This document shows, piece after piece, positions 46,912 to 55,781 of a DNA stretch of 64,000 nt (position 1 is its first letter; each line of letters opens with the position of its first letter). Position numbers and translations under genes: made by a program. This DNA comes from Sphingomonas sp. LC-1 (GTDB taxonomy: Bacteria; Pseudomonadota; Alphaproteobacteria; Sphingomonadales; Sphingomonadaceae): positions 124,001 through 188,000 of the forward strand of contig NZ_JANZXB010000003.1 of the NCBI RefSeq assembly GCF_025371035.1, in the 5' to 3' direction. The notes below the pieces were generated by a model. The model saw nothing but the letters and a program-made list of their open reading frames with translations. It was not told where the DNA came from and searched no databases.

Positions 46912-47006
46912 CCTGGGCTCCTCGGTCGGTGGGTCCGTACCTAGGCGCGTTGGGGGCGGGGTCGCAAGCGCGAGCGCGCATCCCTACCGGCTGGCGGGGG
47001 GGCGTG

Positions 47007-47086
47007 GCCTTCGACTTCGCTCAGGCTGAACGGAGGTTGTGGAATACTTTCTCCCTCGCTCGTTCAGCCTGAGCGAAGTCGATGGC
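47007..47086. repeat. Dispersed palindromic repeat (26-bp inverted pair)
   Basis: GCCTTCGACTTCGCTCAGG...AACG at 47007-47032 is repeated inverted at 47061-47086 with one mismatch, across a 28-bp loop. The same unit occurs once more at 55526-55551. Such CTTCGACTTCGCTCAGGCTGAACG units are common short repeats in related genomes. It lies right after the photolyase stop codon, so it may also act as a terminator. Confidence 0.8.
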
Positions 47087-47094
47087 AAAGGGAA

Positions 47095-48627
47095 TCACCC
47101 CAACCCCTCCAGAAATCCCGCCGCCTGCGCCCGGATCGCCTTACGGTCTTCCTCCGCCATCCGGTTCCAGTTGCGATAGGGCATTGCCATGCGTGGATTT
47201 TCGCCGAAACGCTCCTCGTGCCGCGCCAGGAAATCCCAATAGAGCGCGTTGAACGGGCAGGCGTCCTCACCCACCCGCTGCTTCACGTCATAGCGGCACG
47301 CCCCGCAATAATCCGACATGCGGTTGATATAGGCCCCCGACGAGACATAGGGCTTGGAGGCGATGATGCCGCCATCGGCGAATTGGCTCATGCCCACGAC
47401 ATTGGGCAGCTCGACCCATTCATAGGCATCGATATAGATTTCCAGATACCAGCGATGCACCTCCGCCGGGTCCGCGCCGATCAGGATGGCGAAATTGCCC
47501 GTCACCATCAGCCGCTGGATGTGATGGGCATGGGCGGTGTCGAGCGTCTGGCCCAGCGCCTCGGCCATGCAGTGCATGTCGGTCTCGCCCGTCCAGTAGA
47601 AGCCGGGCAGCGGCCGGGTCGCGCGCAGGGCGTTGCGGTTCACATAGTCCGGCCCGACATGCCAGTAGAGCCCGCGCACATATTCGCGCCAGCCGATGAT
47701 CTGGCGGATATAGCCCTCGACCGAATTGAGGCTGACACGGCCGTCCTCATATTCCCCTTCCGCCATCCGGCAGAGCTCGAGCGGGTCGAGCAGCCCAGAA
47801 TTGATATAGGGCGACAGCACCGAGTGCCAGAGCTGGTGCTGTCCGGTCAGCATCGCATCCTGATAGTCGCCGAATTTGGGCAGGCCGTTCGCCATGAACG
47901 CCTCGGCCTGCTTCTGCGCGTCCTCCGCCGTGGTCGCATAGGCGAAGCCGTCGAGCGAGCCGGGATGGTTGCCGAACCGTGCGGCGACCATCTCCAGCAC
48001 CTCGCGGGTGATCCGGTCGGGGGCGAAGCGCAGGGGTTCGGGTGGAACGTCCTTTTTGGGCGCGGGCTTGCGATTATCGGCGTCGTAATTCCATTTTCCG
48101 CCCTCGGGCTTGTCGCCCTTCATCAGCAGCCCGGTCTTGCGCCGCATCAGCCGGTAGAAATACTCCATGCGGAGTTCCTTGCGGTCCTCCGCCCATTGTT
48201 CGAATTCGGCCTGGGTCGCGATGAAGCGGGTGTCGGGGCGGATGTCGACGGGAATGCCGAAGATCGTTTCCCACGCCTCCAGCATGGCGGCGACGCGCCA
48301 TTCTCCCGCCTGGGTGACGACGATCCGCTCGGGGCTGTGGCGTTCGACCGCGCGCGCGACCTCGCCGGTGAAGCTGCCCGCATTGTCGGCGTCGTCCAGC
48401 CGGACGTAATCGACCGTCCAGCCCGCCTCTCGCAACGCCTCGGCATGGTGGCGCATGGCGGACAGGATATAGGCGATCTTGGCCTTGTGATGGCGGACAT
48501 AGCCCGTCTCATCCGCCACCTCCATCATCAGCAGGACCGAGCGTTTCGGGTCCGCGCCGTCCAAGGCCGAAAGATCCATCGACAATTGGTCGCCGAGAAT
48601 GGGGATCAGCGTTGGCGATTTGGGCAT
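47095..48627 (-). CDS. phrB: Iron-sulfur bacterial cryptochrome/(6-4) photolyase
   Basis: A 510-residue FeS-BCP family protein. Four cysteines (C353, C441, C444, C457) are spaced exactly like the [4Fe-4S] ligands of Agrobacterium PhrB (C350, C438, C441, C454), allowing a +3 offset. Other signatures are [19 protein letters not shown] at the N-terminus, [19 protein letters not shown]-like [17 protein letters not shown] (conserved His region near the lesion) and [24 protein letters not shown]. Family members bind FAD and a lumazine/DMRL antenna and repair (6-4) photoproducts. ATG 48627 is 21 bp from the divergent queF. Confidence 0.92.
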   Translation of the reverse strand: MPKSPTLIPILGDQLSMDLSALDGADPKRSVLLMMEVADETGYVRHHKAKIAYILSAMRHHAEALREAGWTVDYVRLDDADNAGSFTGEVARAVERHSPERIVVTQAGEWRVAAMLEAWETIFGIPVDIRPDTRFIATQAEFEQWAEDRKELRMEYFYRLMRRKTGLLMKGDKPEGGKWNYDADNRKPAPKKDVPPEPLRFAPDRITREVLEMVAARFGNHPGSLDGFAYATTAEDAQKQAEAFMANGLPKFGDYQDAMLTGQHQLWHSVLSPYINSGLLDPLELCRMAEGEYEDGRVSLNSVEGYIRQIIGWREYVRGLYWHVGPDYVNRNALRATRPLPGFYWTGETDMHCMAEALGQTLDTAHAHHIQRLMVTGNFAILIGADPAEVHRWYLEIYIDAYEWVELPNVVGMSQFADGGIIASKPYVSSGAYINRMSDYCGACRYDVKQRVGEDACPFNALYWDFLARHEERFGENPRMAMPYRNWNRMAEEDRKAIRAQAAGFLEGLG

Positions 48628-48648
48628 GGCTATCCTACATGGCCTTTC

Positions 48649-49089
48649 ATGAAGCATCTCGGCCAGACCAGCACGCTGCCCGCTTCCCCGGAAGAGGCAG
48701 TGCTCGATTATGTTCCCAACCCCCGACCGGGGCGTACCTATCTGATCCGGTTCGCCGCGCCGGAGTTCACTTCGCTCTGCCCGGTGACGGGGCAGCCGGA
48801 CTTCGCGCATCTCGTCATCGACTATGTGCCCGGCGAGTCAATCGTCGAGTCCAAGTCGCTGAAATTGTTCCTGGGCAGCTTTCGCAACCATGCCGGTTTC
48901 CACGAGGATTGCACCGTCGGCATCGGCGAGCGCCTGTTCGAGGAGATGAAGCCGGTCTGGCTGCGCATCGGCGGATATTGGTATCCGCGCGGCGGTATCC
49001 CGATCGACGTGTTCTGGCAGTCGTCGGCCCCGCCCGCCGATCTCTGGCTGCCCGACCAGGGCGTCGCGGGCTATCGCGGCCGGGGCTGA
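48649..49089 (+). CDS. queF: NADPH-dependent preQ0 reductase (QueF, short form)
   Basis: A 146-residue single-domain QueF of the tunnel fold. The catalytic cysteine is C44 in [14 protein letters not shown] and the acid/base aspartate is D51. [26 protein letters not shown] carries the substrate glutamate and histidine region. It reduces preQ0 to preQ1 in queuosine (tRNA) synthesis. ATG 48649 is the only start that avoids a stop codon close upstream. It diverges from phrB. Only 21 bp separate the two, so their promoters must overlap the opposite gene or share the gap. Confidence 0.94.
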   Translation: MKHLGQTSTLPASPEEAVLDYVPNPRPGRTYLIRFAAPEFTSLCPVTGQPDFAHLVIDYVPGESIVESKSLKLFLGSFRNHAGFHEDCTVGIGERLFEEMKPVWLRIGGYWYPRGGIPIDVFWQSSAPPADLWLPDQGVAGYRGRG

Positions 49090-49166
49090 CGGCCCTCGGC
49101 CGGGCCGGTCAGCGGTCGTTCAGCGTGTCATGATAAACGGGTCGCCTCATAGATAGAGGACCCGTC

Positions 49167-49424
49167 GTGAAGACCACGTTGACGATCGCCGCCCTTGCCC
49201 CTGTCTGCCTCGTGCTTGCGGCACCGGCCACGGCACAGGCCATATCCAATCCTGCTTCGGTCTTCTGCGGCAAAATGGGTGGGCGTTCGGTTATCGCGAC
49301 CCTGCCGGACAAGGCGCAGGTCGGTCTGTGCTATCTGTCTGGCAAGAAGATCGTTGAGGAATGGACGCTGTACCGGATGTTCGACGGCAAGAAGCCATCG
49401 CCCCGGCACAATCCCTTTCGATAG
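49167..49424 (+). CDS. Small exported DUF333 protein
   Basis: An 85-residue protein with a signal peptide (about 1-25, LVLAAPATAQA). The mature part SNPASVFCGKMGGRSVI then GLCYLSGKKIVEEWTLYRMF is the DUF333 domain (NPAxxxCxxxGG...GxCxLxDG..EEWxLYR), with its two conserved cysteines, which probably form a disulfide in the periplasm. The family is often labelled a putative hemolysin without proof. The gene is 77 bp after queF with no visible terminator between, and 200 bp of spacer follows it. Confidence 0.85.
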   Translation: MKTTLTIAALAPVCLVLAAPATAQAISNPASVFCGKMGGRSVIATLPDKAQVGLCYLSGKKIVEEWTLYRMFDGKKPSPRHNPFR

Positions 49425-49627
49425 GATATTCCGCCTCGCAATAGGGTCCTGAGCGACCCTTTTCGTCGGCAGACCGGGCCTTTGCAGCGCCCGGTCGCCA
49501 GACACGGTTGCGGTGCAGCAAATATGTAATACGGTCTGCAACCTTCCTGCCAAATGCGGGTTAACCTTGAAACGATGTGTCCGGTGGGAAACCCGCCCCG
49601 ACATGTCGTGCTTCAAGGACTGGCAAT

Positions 49628-51898
49628 ATGGCGGATGCGAACGGAACCGTGATCGAACGACTGGCGCTGATCGGAAACTTCCTGCCCCGGCAATGCGGGC
49701 TCGCGACATTCACCACCGACGTCTATTCGGCCCTTCGCGATCGCTATCCCAATCTGGCGGTCGACGTCTATGCGATGGACGATCATCCCGGCCGTTACGC
49801 CTATCCCCCGGCGGTGACGGCCGCCATTCCGCAGAATGAGCGCTCGGCCTATATCGACATGGCCCGCCGGATCGAGGCGAGCGGCGCGCAGGCCATCTGG
49901 GTCCAGCACGAATATGGCATTTATGGCGGCGCGGCGGGCGAGCACCTGCTCGCGCTGCTCGACCGCACCACGCTGCCGGTGATCGCCACGCTCCACACGG
50001 TGCTCGAAAAGCCCTCGGCCGACGAGCGACGGGTGATGGAGGGGCTGCTCCGCCGTTGCGCCAAGATCATCGTCATGGCCGACAAGGGCTGCGACATCCT
50101 CAAGCGGGTCTATGGCGCCGATCCGCGCCAGATCGCGATGATCCCGCACGGCGTGCCCGATCGCGAACTCATGTCGCCCGACGCGCTGAAACCGCGTTTC
50201 GGCTGGGAAGGCCGCAAGGTCGTGCTGACCTTTGGCCTGCTCGCGCCGAACAAGGGGATCGAGACGATCATCGAGGCTCTCCCGGCGGTGGCGGAGAACC
50301 ATCCCGAACTCCTCTACGTCGTACTGGGTGCGACGCATCCCAATCTGATCGCGCATGAGGGCGAGGCGTATCGCGACCGGCTGAAGGCGCTGGCGGCGAC
50401 TTTGGGCGTGTCGGACAATGTCGAATTCATCGACGCCTTTGTCGAGCATGACGAGCTGCTCGATTACCTCCAGGCGGCGGACATCTACGCCACTCCCTAT
50501 ACCAACCCCGCCCAGATCACGAGCGGGACGCTGTCCTACGCCGTGGGCGTGGGCAAGGCGGTGATCTCCACGCCTTATGTCCATGCGACCGAGATTCTGG
50601 CGGACGAGCATGGCGTGCTGGTACCCTTTGGCGATGTCCAGGCCTTTGCGCGCGACATCGACCGGCTGCTGACCGACGAGCGCGCCCGCGATCATATCTC
50701 CCGCCGTGCCTATGCTCGTGGCCGTACCATGATCTGGCCGCGTCTGGCCGAAGGGGCGATCAAGCAGATCGGCACCGCGATCACCACCCGCCCTCGCCGG
50801 ATCGCGACGGGGCAGCATAGCGCGATCAAGCCGCTATCGCCCGACCTCTCCGCCGTCGAGCGGATGAGCGATTCGACCGGCATGTTGCAGCACGCCATCT
50901 ATTCGGTGCCCGATCGCCGCCATGGCTATTGCATCGACGACAATGCCCGCGCGCTGATCTTCATGACGCAGGCGCCGGACATCGACCCCGTCACGCGCGA
51001 CAAGTGGACGACCATCTACGCCTCGTTCCTGCAATATGCCTGGAACCCGGAAGCGCGCCGTTATCGCAACTTCATGCGCTTCGACCGGAGCTGGTGCGAG
51101 GATGTGGGGTCGGAAGACTCCAATGGCCGCACCCTCTGGGCGCTGGGCATCACCGCGCGCGATGCGCAACTCGCCAAGCATCGCGACTGGGCGCAGATGT
51201 GGTTCGATGCCACCGCCTCGCTGGCGCTGGATCTGGGATCGCTGCGGGCCCAGGCCTTTGCGATGCTGGGCGCCGCCGCGATGCTGGAGGCCCGGCCGGG
51301 ACATCAGCTTGCCCGCTCGATCCTGGAAAAGATGCCCGACCTGCATCTCGCCCTGCTGGAAGAGGCACGGCGGCCCGAATGGCAGTGGTTCGAGATCGTG
51401 CTCGCCTATGACAATGCCCGCGTGCCGCAGGCGCTGATCGAGGCGGGACGTGCGCTGGGGCGGCAGGACCTGATCGATTGCGGCATTTCGACGCTCGAAT
51501 GGATCGTCGCCAAGCAGACCTCGCCTGAAGGCCGCTTCCGCGCGGTCGGCAGCGAGAGCTTCGGTCGCCCCTATGCCGAACCGTTGCAGTTCGACCAGCA
51601 GCCGCTGGAGGCGCAGGCGACGGTCGAGGCCTGTCATTCGGCCTATGCCGCCACGCGCGATCCGCGCTGGATTGCCGAAGCCGAGCGGGCCTATGGCTGG
51701 TTCCTGGGGGCCAACGACCTCGACCTGCCGCTGGCGACCGCGCATGACGGCGGTTGTTTCGACGGGTTGATGCCGACCGGGCTCAACCGCAACCAGGGCG
51801 CCGAATCGATCCTTGCGCTGCAACTGGCGAATTGCGCCATTGCTAGCCTTTGCCATTCCGCCACAACCATGGCAGGAGCCGATCGTCACATCGCCTGA
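49628..51898 (+). CDS. GT4-type glycosyltransferase fused to an alpha-helical toroid domain
   Basis: A 756-residue protein. Residues about 8-385 form a GT-B fold: LIGNFLPRQCGLATFTTDVYSAL at the start, ATLHTVLEKP, MIPHGVPD, VVLTFGLLAPNKGIETII and the GT4 acceptor/donor region FVEHDELLDYLQAADIYATPY...TSGTLSYAVGVGKAVISTPY. Residues about 405-750 form a second, helical domain starting LSAVERMSDSTGMLQHAIYSVPDRRHGYCIDDNARAL; repeated helices suggest an alpha/alpha toroid of glycoside-hydrolase type. The next gene, 62 bp on, encodes GH130. The two probably act on one mannose-containing glycan or its product; this is inference from the neighbours and is not visible in either sequence. Confidence 0.78.
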   Translation: MADANGTVIERLALIGNFLPRQCGLATFTTDVYSALRDRYPNLAVDVYAMDDHPGRYAYPPAVTAAIPQNERSAYIDMARRIEASGAQAIWVQHEYGIYGGAAGEHLLALLDRTTLPVIATLHTVLEKPSADERRVMEGLLRRCAKIIVMADKGCDILKRVYGADPRQIAMIPHGVPDRELMSPDALKPRFGWEGRKVVLTFGLLAPNKGIETIIEALPAVAENHPELLYVVLGATHPNLIAHEGEAYRDRLKALAATLGVSDNVEFIDAFVEHDELLDYLQAADIYATPYTNPAQITSGTLSYAVGVGKAVISTPYVHATEILADEHGVLVPFGDVQAFARDIDRLLTDERARDHISRRAYARGRTMIWPRLAEGAIKQIGTAITTRPRRIATGQHSAIKPLSPDLSAVERMSDSTGMLQHAIYSVPDRRHGYCIDDNARALIFMTQAPDIDPVTRDKWTTIYASFLQYAWNPEARRYRNFMRFDRSWCEDVGSEDSNGRTLWALGITARDAQLAKHRDWAQMWFDATASLALDLGSLRAQAFAMLGAAAMLEARPGHQLARSILEKMPDLHLALLEEARRPEWQWFEIVLAYDNARVPQALIEAGRALGRQDLIDCGISTLEWIVAKQTSPEGRFRAVGSESFGRPYAEPLQFDQQPLEAQATVEACHSAYAATRDPRWIAEAERAYGWFLGANDLDLPLATAHDGGCFDGLMPTGLNRNQGAESILALQLANCAIASLCHSATTMAGADRHIA

Positions 51899-51960
51899 AA
51901 CGCCTTGCGCAAAGGGGATGGGACAAGCGTTTTTGGTTAAAGTGGCGAGACGGTAGCGCG

Positions 51961-53244
51961 ATGGATTTGTTCAACCACCGGCTGCGGCTTCATGCCGATC
52001 CTTCCCGCGTCGTCGTGCGGCCGTTCCATATTGCCTGGGGCGGCGGCAACGGGGCACCGCCCAGCCGGACCGAGCGGCTGGTCGGCGAAGTGCTGGCGAT
52101 GACGCCGCAGGAAGCGCGCGACCAGCTGGAGACCGTGCTGAAGGATTTCGAGGCGCGGCACTGGCAGACGCGGCGCGTCTTCATGACCCGTTACGACCAG
52201 ATCGAGGATCTACTGAAGCTCGACGGGTCGAAGATCGGGGACGAGAAGCGCCAGCTGATCGGCGCCTATTTCTGCCACGAATACAGCTACGCCGCCGCGG
52301 CGCTGATGAACCCGTCGGCGGTGCCGCATTTCGACCAGACCGGCATCCAGCCAGGGTCGCAGCGCATCCTGATGTCGATGCGCGCGGTGGGCGAGGGGCA
52401 TATCTCATCGGTCGCCTTTCGCGAAGGCATCATCAACGACCAGAACCAGCTTCGCCTCGCGCCCGAGCCGCCTTTCGCGACGGCGACCGACGTGCACGGC
52501 TGGGGCGAAGAGGATGCGCCTAGCGGCCCGATCACCGTGCATCGCCACCGCGACTCGACGCTGTCGGGCACGGTCATCTTCCCGATCACCCAGGCCCAGT
52601 CCAAGGGGCTGGAGGATATGCGGATCGTCCAGTTCACGCATGACGATGGCGCGGTGGAATGGATCGGCACCTATACCGCCTATGACGGCTCGGGCATCCA
52701 GTCCGAACTGATGCGCACCCGCGATTTCCGCGCGTTCGATCTGGTGCCGATGACCGGCTCGGCGGCGCGGAACAAGGGCATGGCGCTGTTCCCGCGCAAG
52801 GTGGCGGGCCAATATATGATGATGGGGCGGCAGGACGGCGAGAATCTGTTCCTGCTCAAGTCCGACTCGCTGACCCATTGGGACGAGGGCGAGAAGATCC
52901 TGACCCCGGTCTATCCGTGGGAGCTGGTGCAGATCGGCAATTGCGGCCCGCCCATCGAGGTGGACGAGGGCTGGTTGCTGTTGACCCACGGCGTCGGCGC
53001 GATGCGCAAATATTCGATCGGCGCCGCGCTGCTCGACAAGGACGATCCGTCCAAGGTGCTGGGCCGGACGAAACTGCCGATCCTCGCCGCCAAGGATCAG
53101 GATCGCGAGGGCTATGTGCCCAATGTGGTCTATTCCTGCGGCGCGATCCGGCACGGCGATTCGCTGTTCCTGCCCTACGGCATCGCGGACAGCTCGATCG
53201 GCTTCGCCTTCGTGAAGATCAGCGAATTGCTGGCGGCAATGTAA
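51961..53244 (+). CDS. Glycoside hydrolase family 130 protein (probable mannosyl phosphorylase or mannosidase)
   Basis: A 427-residue soluble protein with the five-bladed beta-propeller signature of GH130. Recognisable segments are VVRPFHIAWGGG at the N-terminus, AYFCHEYSYAAAALMNPSAVPHFDQ, ILMSMRAVGEGHISSVAFREG and QIGNCGPPIEVDEGWLLLTHGVGAMRKYSIGAALLD. GH130 enzymes phosphorolyse or hydrolyse beta-mannosides (beta-1,4- or beta-1,2-linked). The clear FHEYSxEAAAL...RAVGEGHISS form with an N-terminal extension is a recognisable subgroup. No signal peptide is seen, so it acts in the cytoplasm, which favours phosphorolysis. It is co-directional with the GT at 49628. Confidence 0.85.
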   Translation: MDLFNHRLRLHADPSRVVVRPFHIAWGGGNGAPPSRTERLVGEVLAMTPQEARDQLETVLKDFEARHWQTRRVFMTRYDQIEDLLKLDGSKIGDEKRQLIGAYFCHEYSYAAAALMNPSAVPHFDQTGIQPGSQRILMSMRAVGEGHISSVAFREGIINDQNQLRLAPEPPFATATDVHGWGEEDAPSGPITVHRHRDSTLSGTVIFPITQAQSKGLEDMRIVQFTHDDGAVEWIGTYTAYDGSGIQSELMRTRDFRAFDLVPMTGSAARNKGMALFPRKVAGQYMMMGRQDGENLFLLKSDSLTHWDEGEKILTPVYPWELVQIGNCGPPIEVDEGWLLLTHGVGAMRKYSIGAALLDKDDPSKVLGRTKLPILAAKDQDREGYVPNVVYSCGAIRHGDSLFLPYGIADSSIGFAFVKISELLAAM

Positions 53245-53264
53245 CGATCCGACGGCCGCCCTCT

Positions 53265-53406
53265 ATTCCTTCCCTGTAGGGGGGAGGGGAGGCCGTGCGA
53301 ACATGGTAGAGGGGTGTGACCTCGGGGAAGCGAGGCCCGCCCCTTTCACCGAGACACCCCCTCGGTCAGCGCTGCGCCCTGCCACCTCCCCTTACGGGGA
53401 AGGAAT
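53265..53406. repeat. Inverted repeat element between convergent genes
   Basis: Left arm 53265-53287 and right arm 53384-53406 are imperfect reverse complements (20 of 23 positions; ATTCCTTCCC...). The centre, about 96 bases, has further partial complementarity (about 53305-53325 with 53346-53367). Each arm alone also folds (CCCCTTACGGGG). It lies between the GH130 and OPT genes, which converge, and could terminate both. No real ORF is inside. Confidence 0.75.
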
Positions 53407-53429
53407 GGTGTTCGCTCTTGTGATAGGCG

Positions 53430-55406
53430 TCAGCGTGCCGCTGGCGGCAAGCCTATGACCTGGCGGCGCGTATTGCGATACAGCGCCGCCACGATTCCCA
53501 GGAACGCCAGCGTCCCCCCGATCAGCGCGGGGGTCGCGAACCCGTCACCGACAAGGGCCAGCGGCGCGTCCGAGTTGGTCAGGTAGACGATCCCCGCAAA
53601 GCCGACGCCCCACAGGCTTTCGCCCACGATCATCCCCGTGGCGGCCAGCACGCCCAGCCGCTCGGCCGCTTCGGGATTGCCGCTCCGCCGTGCCCAGCGG
53701 TCATAGACATGGCCGATTAGCGCCCCCAGCACGACCGGCAGCGTCGCGGTCATCGGCAGGTAGATGCCCAGCCCGACGCCCAGCGGAGGCAGGCGAATCC
53801 AGCCGAGCTTGCCCAGCACCTCGTCGACCAGGATCACGCCGACGCCCACAACCGCGCCGATGCCGATCATCGTCCAGTTGAGATCACCGCCCAGCACGCC
53901 CTTGGCCAATGCCGAGATCAGCGCGGCCTGAGGGGCGGACAGGGCGTTCGGCCCCGCGCCCGGCGTACCGGCAAAGCCCAGCGTCGCATTGAGCAGGTCG
54001 AGGACGGGGGGAATGACCAGGCTGCCGAAGACGACGCCGATGACCAGCGCCACCTGCTGTTTCCACGGCGTCGCGCCGACCAGTTCGCCGGTCTTCAGAT
54101 CCTGAAGATTGTCGTTGGAGATGGTCGCGACGCCGAACACGACGCCGGTGACGATCAGCGCATAGGCGACCAGCGCCTGCGTGGTTTCGGGCGGCGTGCC
54201 GCGCCCGAACAGTCCTACCAGCAACAATGCGGCAGCCAGGACCGAGAGGATGCCGATCCCCGACACCGGGCTGTTCGACGCGCCGATCAGGCCCGCCATG
54301 TATCCGCACACCGCCGCGATCACGAGGCCGATCAGCAGGATGAACAGCAAGGCCCCGCCGATCAGCGCGACGCCCGATGCGGCCAGCGGCCCGCCCGCGA
54401 TCACCGACCAGAGCAGCCCGGCGATCGGCACCAGCGTCGCCAGCGCGACGGCGGCGACGATTCCGATCGGCAGGTCGCGCTCGCCCACCGCCAGCACCGC
54501 GCCGTCGCGCTTGGCCGAGGCGGCGGCGAGCGAGGAGCGGATGCCGCCGATCACCGGCCCGATGATCTTGAGGAGCGTCCAGATCGCCGCGACCCCGATC
54601 ACGCCCGCGCCCAGGAAGCGCACGTCGCGGCTGAACACGCCGCTCGCCCATTCGGCGACCGGCCCGGTGGAGGGGGCCATGGCGGTCAGGATGGGCAGCG
54701 CCACCCACCAACCGATCGCAATGCCCGCCAGCATCGCGCAGCCGACCGACAGGCCGACCAGATGCCCGACCCCGACCAGCGCAAAGGACAGGCCGCCCGC
54801 GATCCCGGTCGCGCCCGCCCCGGTGCGGAAGAAGATGGCCGCTTCGGCGGCCGCCAGCTTGGTCTGGGTCAGGATCGCGAACCCAGCGGAGGCGAGGGCG
54901 TTGGTGACGATCAGGCGCAAGCCGATGGCGCTTTCCGCCTCGCCCTCGCGGCTGCCCGCACCGACCCTCAGCACCTCGGCGGCGGCGCGTCCTTCGGGGT
55001 AGGGCAGGTCGGTATCGACCACCAGCGCGCGGCGGAGCGGCACCGAGAACATCACGCCCAATATGCCCCCCGTCGCAGTGATTCCGGCGGTCAGGAGATA
55101 GGGAAAGCCCTGCCACCATCCGATCATGACCAGGCCCGGCAGCACGAAGATGATCGCCGCCAGCGTCCCCGCCGCCGAGGCGACCGTCTGGACGATGTTG
55201 TTTTCGAGCATCGAACTGTTCGGCAGATAGCGCAGGATCGCCATCGAGATGACCGCTGCCGGGATCGAGGTGGCGAAGGTCAGCCCGACCTTCAGCCCCA
55301 GATAGACATTAGCGGCGGTGAACAGCAGGGTGATGATCCCGCCCAGCGCGATACCGCGAAGGGTGAGTTCGGCAACGGGGCGGGCGACGGTGGGCGTGCG
55401 GCTCAT
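53430..55406 (-). CDS. OPT family oligopeptide/metal-chelate transporter
   Basis: A 658-residue polytopic membrane protein with about 14 to 16 hydrophobic segments. The OPT family hallmarks are ELTLRGIALGGIITLLFTAANVYLGLKVGLTFATSIPAAV at the N-terminus, NNIVQTVASAAGTLAAIIFVLPGL, DLPYPEGRAAAEVLR, and NDNLQDLKTGELVGATPWKQQVAL. These resemble the bacterial OPT clade with predicted peptide or siderophore-like cargo. OPT proteins are proton-coupled. No helper protein is encoded beside it. It is transcribed towards the inverted repeat and is preceded by a 375-bp repeat-rich gap. Confidence 0.9.
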   Translation of the reverse strand: MSRTPTVARPVAELTLRGIALGGIITLLFTAANVYLGLKVGLTFATSIPAAVISMAILRYLPNSSMLENNIVQTVASAAGTLAAIIFVLPGLVMIGWWQGFPYLLTAGITATGGILGVMFSVPLRRALVVDTDLPYPEGRAAAEVLRVGAGSREGEAESAIGLRLIVTNALASAGFAILTQTKLAAAEAAIFFRTGAGATGIAGGLSFALVGVGHLVGLSVGCAMLAGIAIGWWVALPILTAMAPSTGPVAEWASGVFSRDVRFLGAGVIGVAAIWTLLKIIGPVIGGIRSSLAAASAKRDGAVLAVGERDLPIGIVAAVALATLVPIAGLLWSVIAGGPLAASGVALIGGALLFILLIGLVIAAVCGYMAGLIGASNSPVSGIGILSVLAAALLLVGLFGRGTPPETTQALVAYALIVTGVVFGVATISNDNLQDLKTGELVGATPWKQQVALVIGVVFGSLVIPPVLDLLNATLGFAGTPGAGPNALSAPQAALISALAKGVLGGDLNWTMIGIGAVVGVGVILVDEVLGKLGWIRLPPLGVGLGIYLPMTATLPVVLGALIGHVYDRWARRSGNPEAAERLGVLAATGMIVGESLWGVGFAGIVYLTNSDAPLALVGDGFATPALIGGTLAFLGIVAALYRNTRRQVIGLPPAAR

Positions 55407-55476
55407 GCGCGCAGATGTGGCAGAGTGCGGCGCGCTCGCCTAGCATTTCATGTCGGGTCGAGGGGAAGGGGGTGCG

Positions 55477-55690
55477 CTTCGACTTCGCTTAGCGGGAGCG
55501 GGGCGGGGGCCAATTACCCAACCCCCGTTCAGCCTGAGCGAAGTCGAAGGCCAAGGGAATCCGGCTGTCTCAAGCGCTCGCCCCGGCGGAGGCCGGGGTT
55601 CAGGTGCCGCCAAATCCGGCGAGCGCAAGGAGGCAAAGGCCTCGCGCCTTCGACAGCGCATCGCAGCTGGACCCCGGCCTTCGCCGGGGT
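55477..55690. repeat. Repeat-rich intergenic region (palindromic units)
   Basis: The 375 bp between the OPT gene and the gene at 55782 carry several palindromic units and no convincing gene. CTTCGACTTCGCT (55477-55489) pairs with AGCGAAGTCGAAG (55537-55549), the latter inside a copy of the 47007-type repeat. Two hairpins of CCCCGGC...GCCGGGG type follow: 55581-55598, and a perfect one at 55671-55690 (ACCCCGGC/GCCGGGGT, loop CTTC). The latter two are inverted to each other. The OPT promoter should lie between about 55407 and 55470. Confidence 0.75.
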
Positions 55691-55781
55691 GGCGGCGAAC
55701 TTTGCGGTGGGTGGTTTCCCTCGGCCTTCGGCATCGTCGAGGCCGAACGGGGGTCGGGGTTAGGCGGTGGCGTGGACGGGA

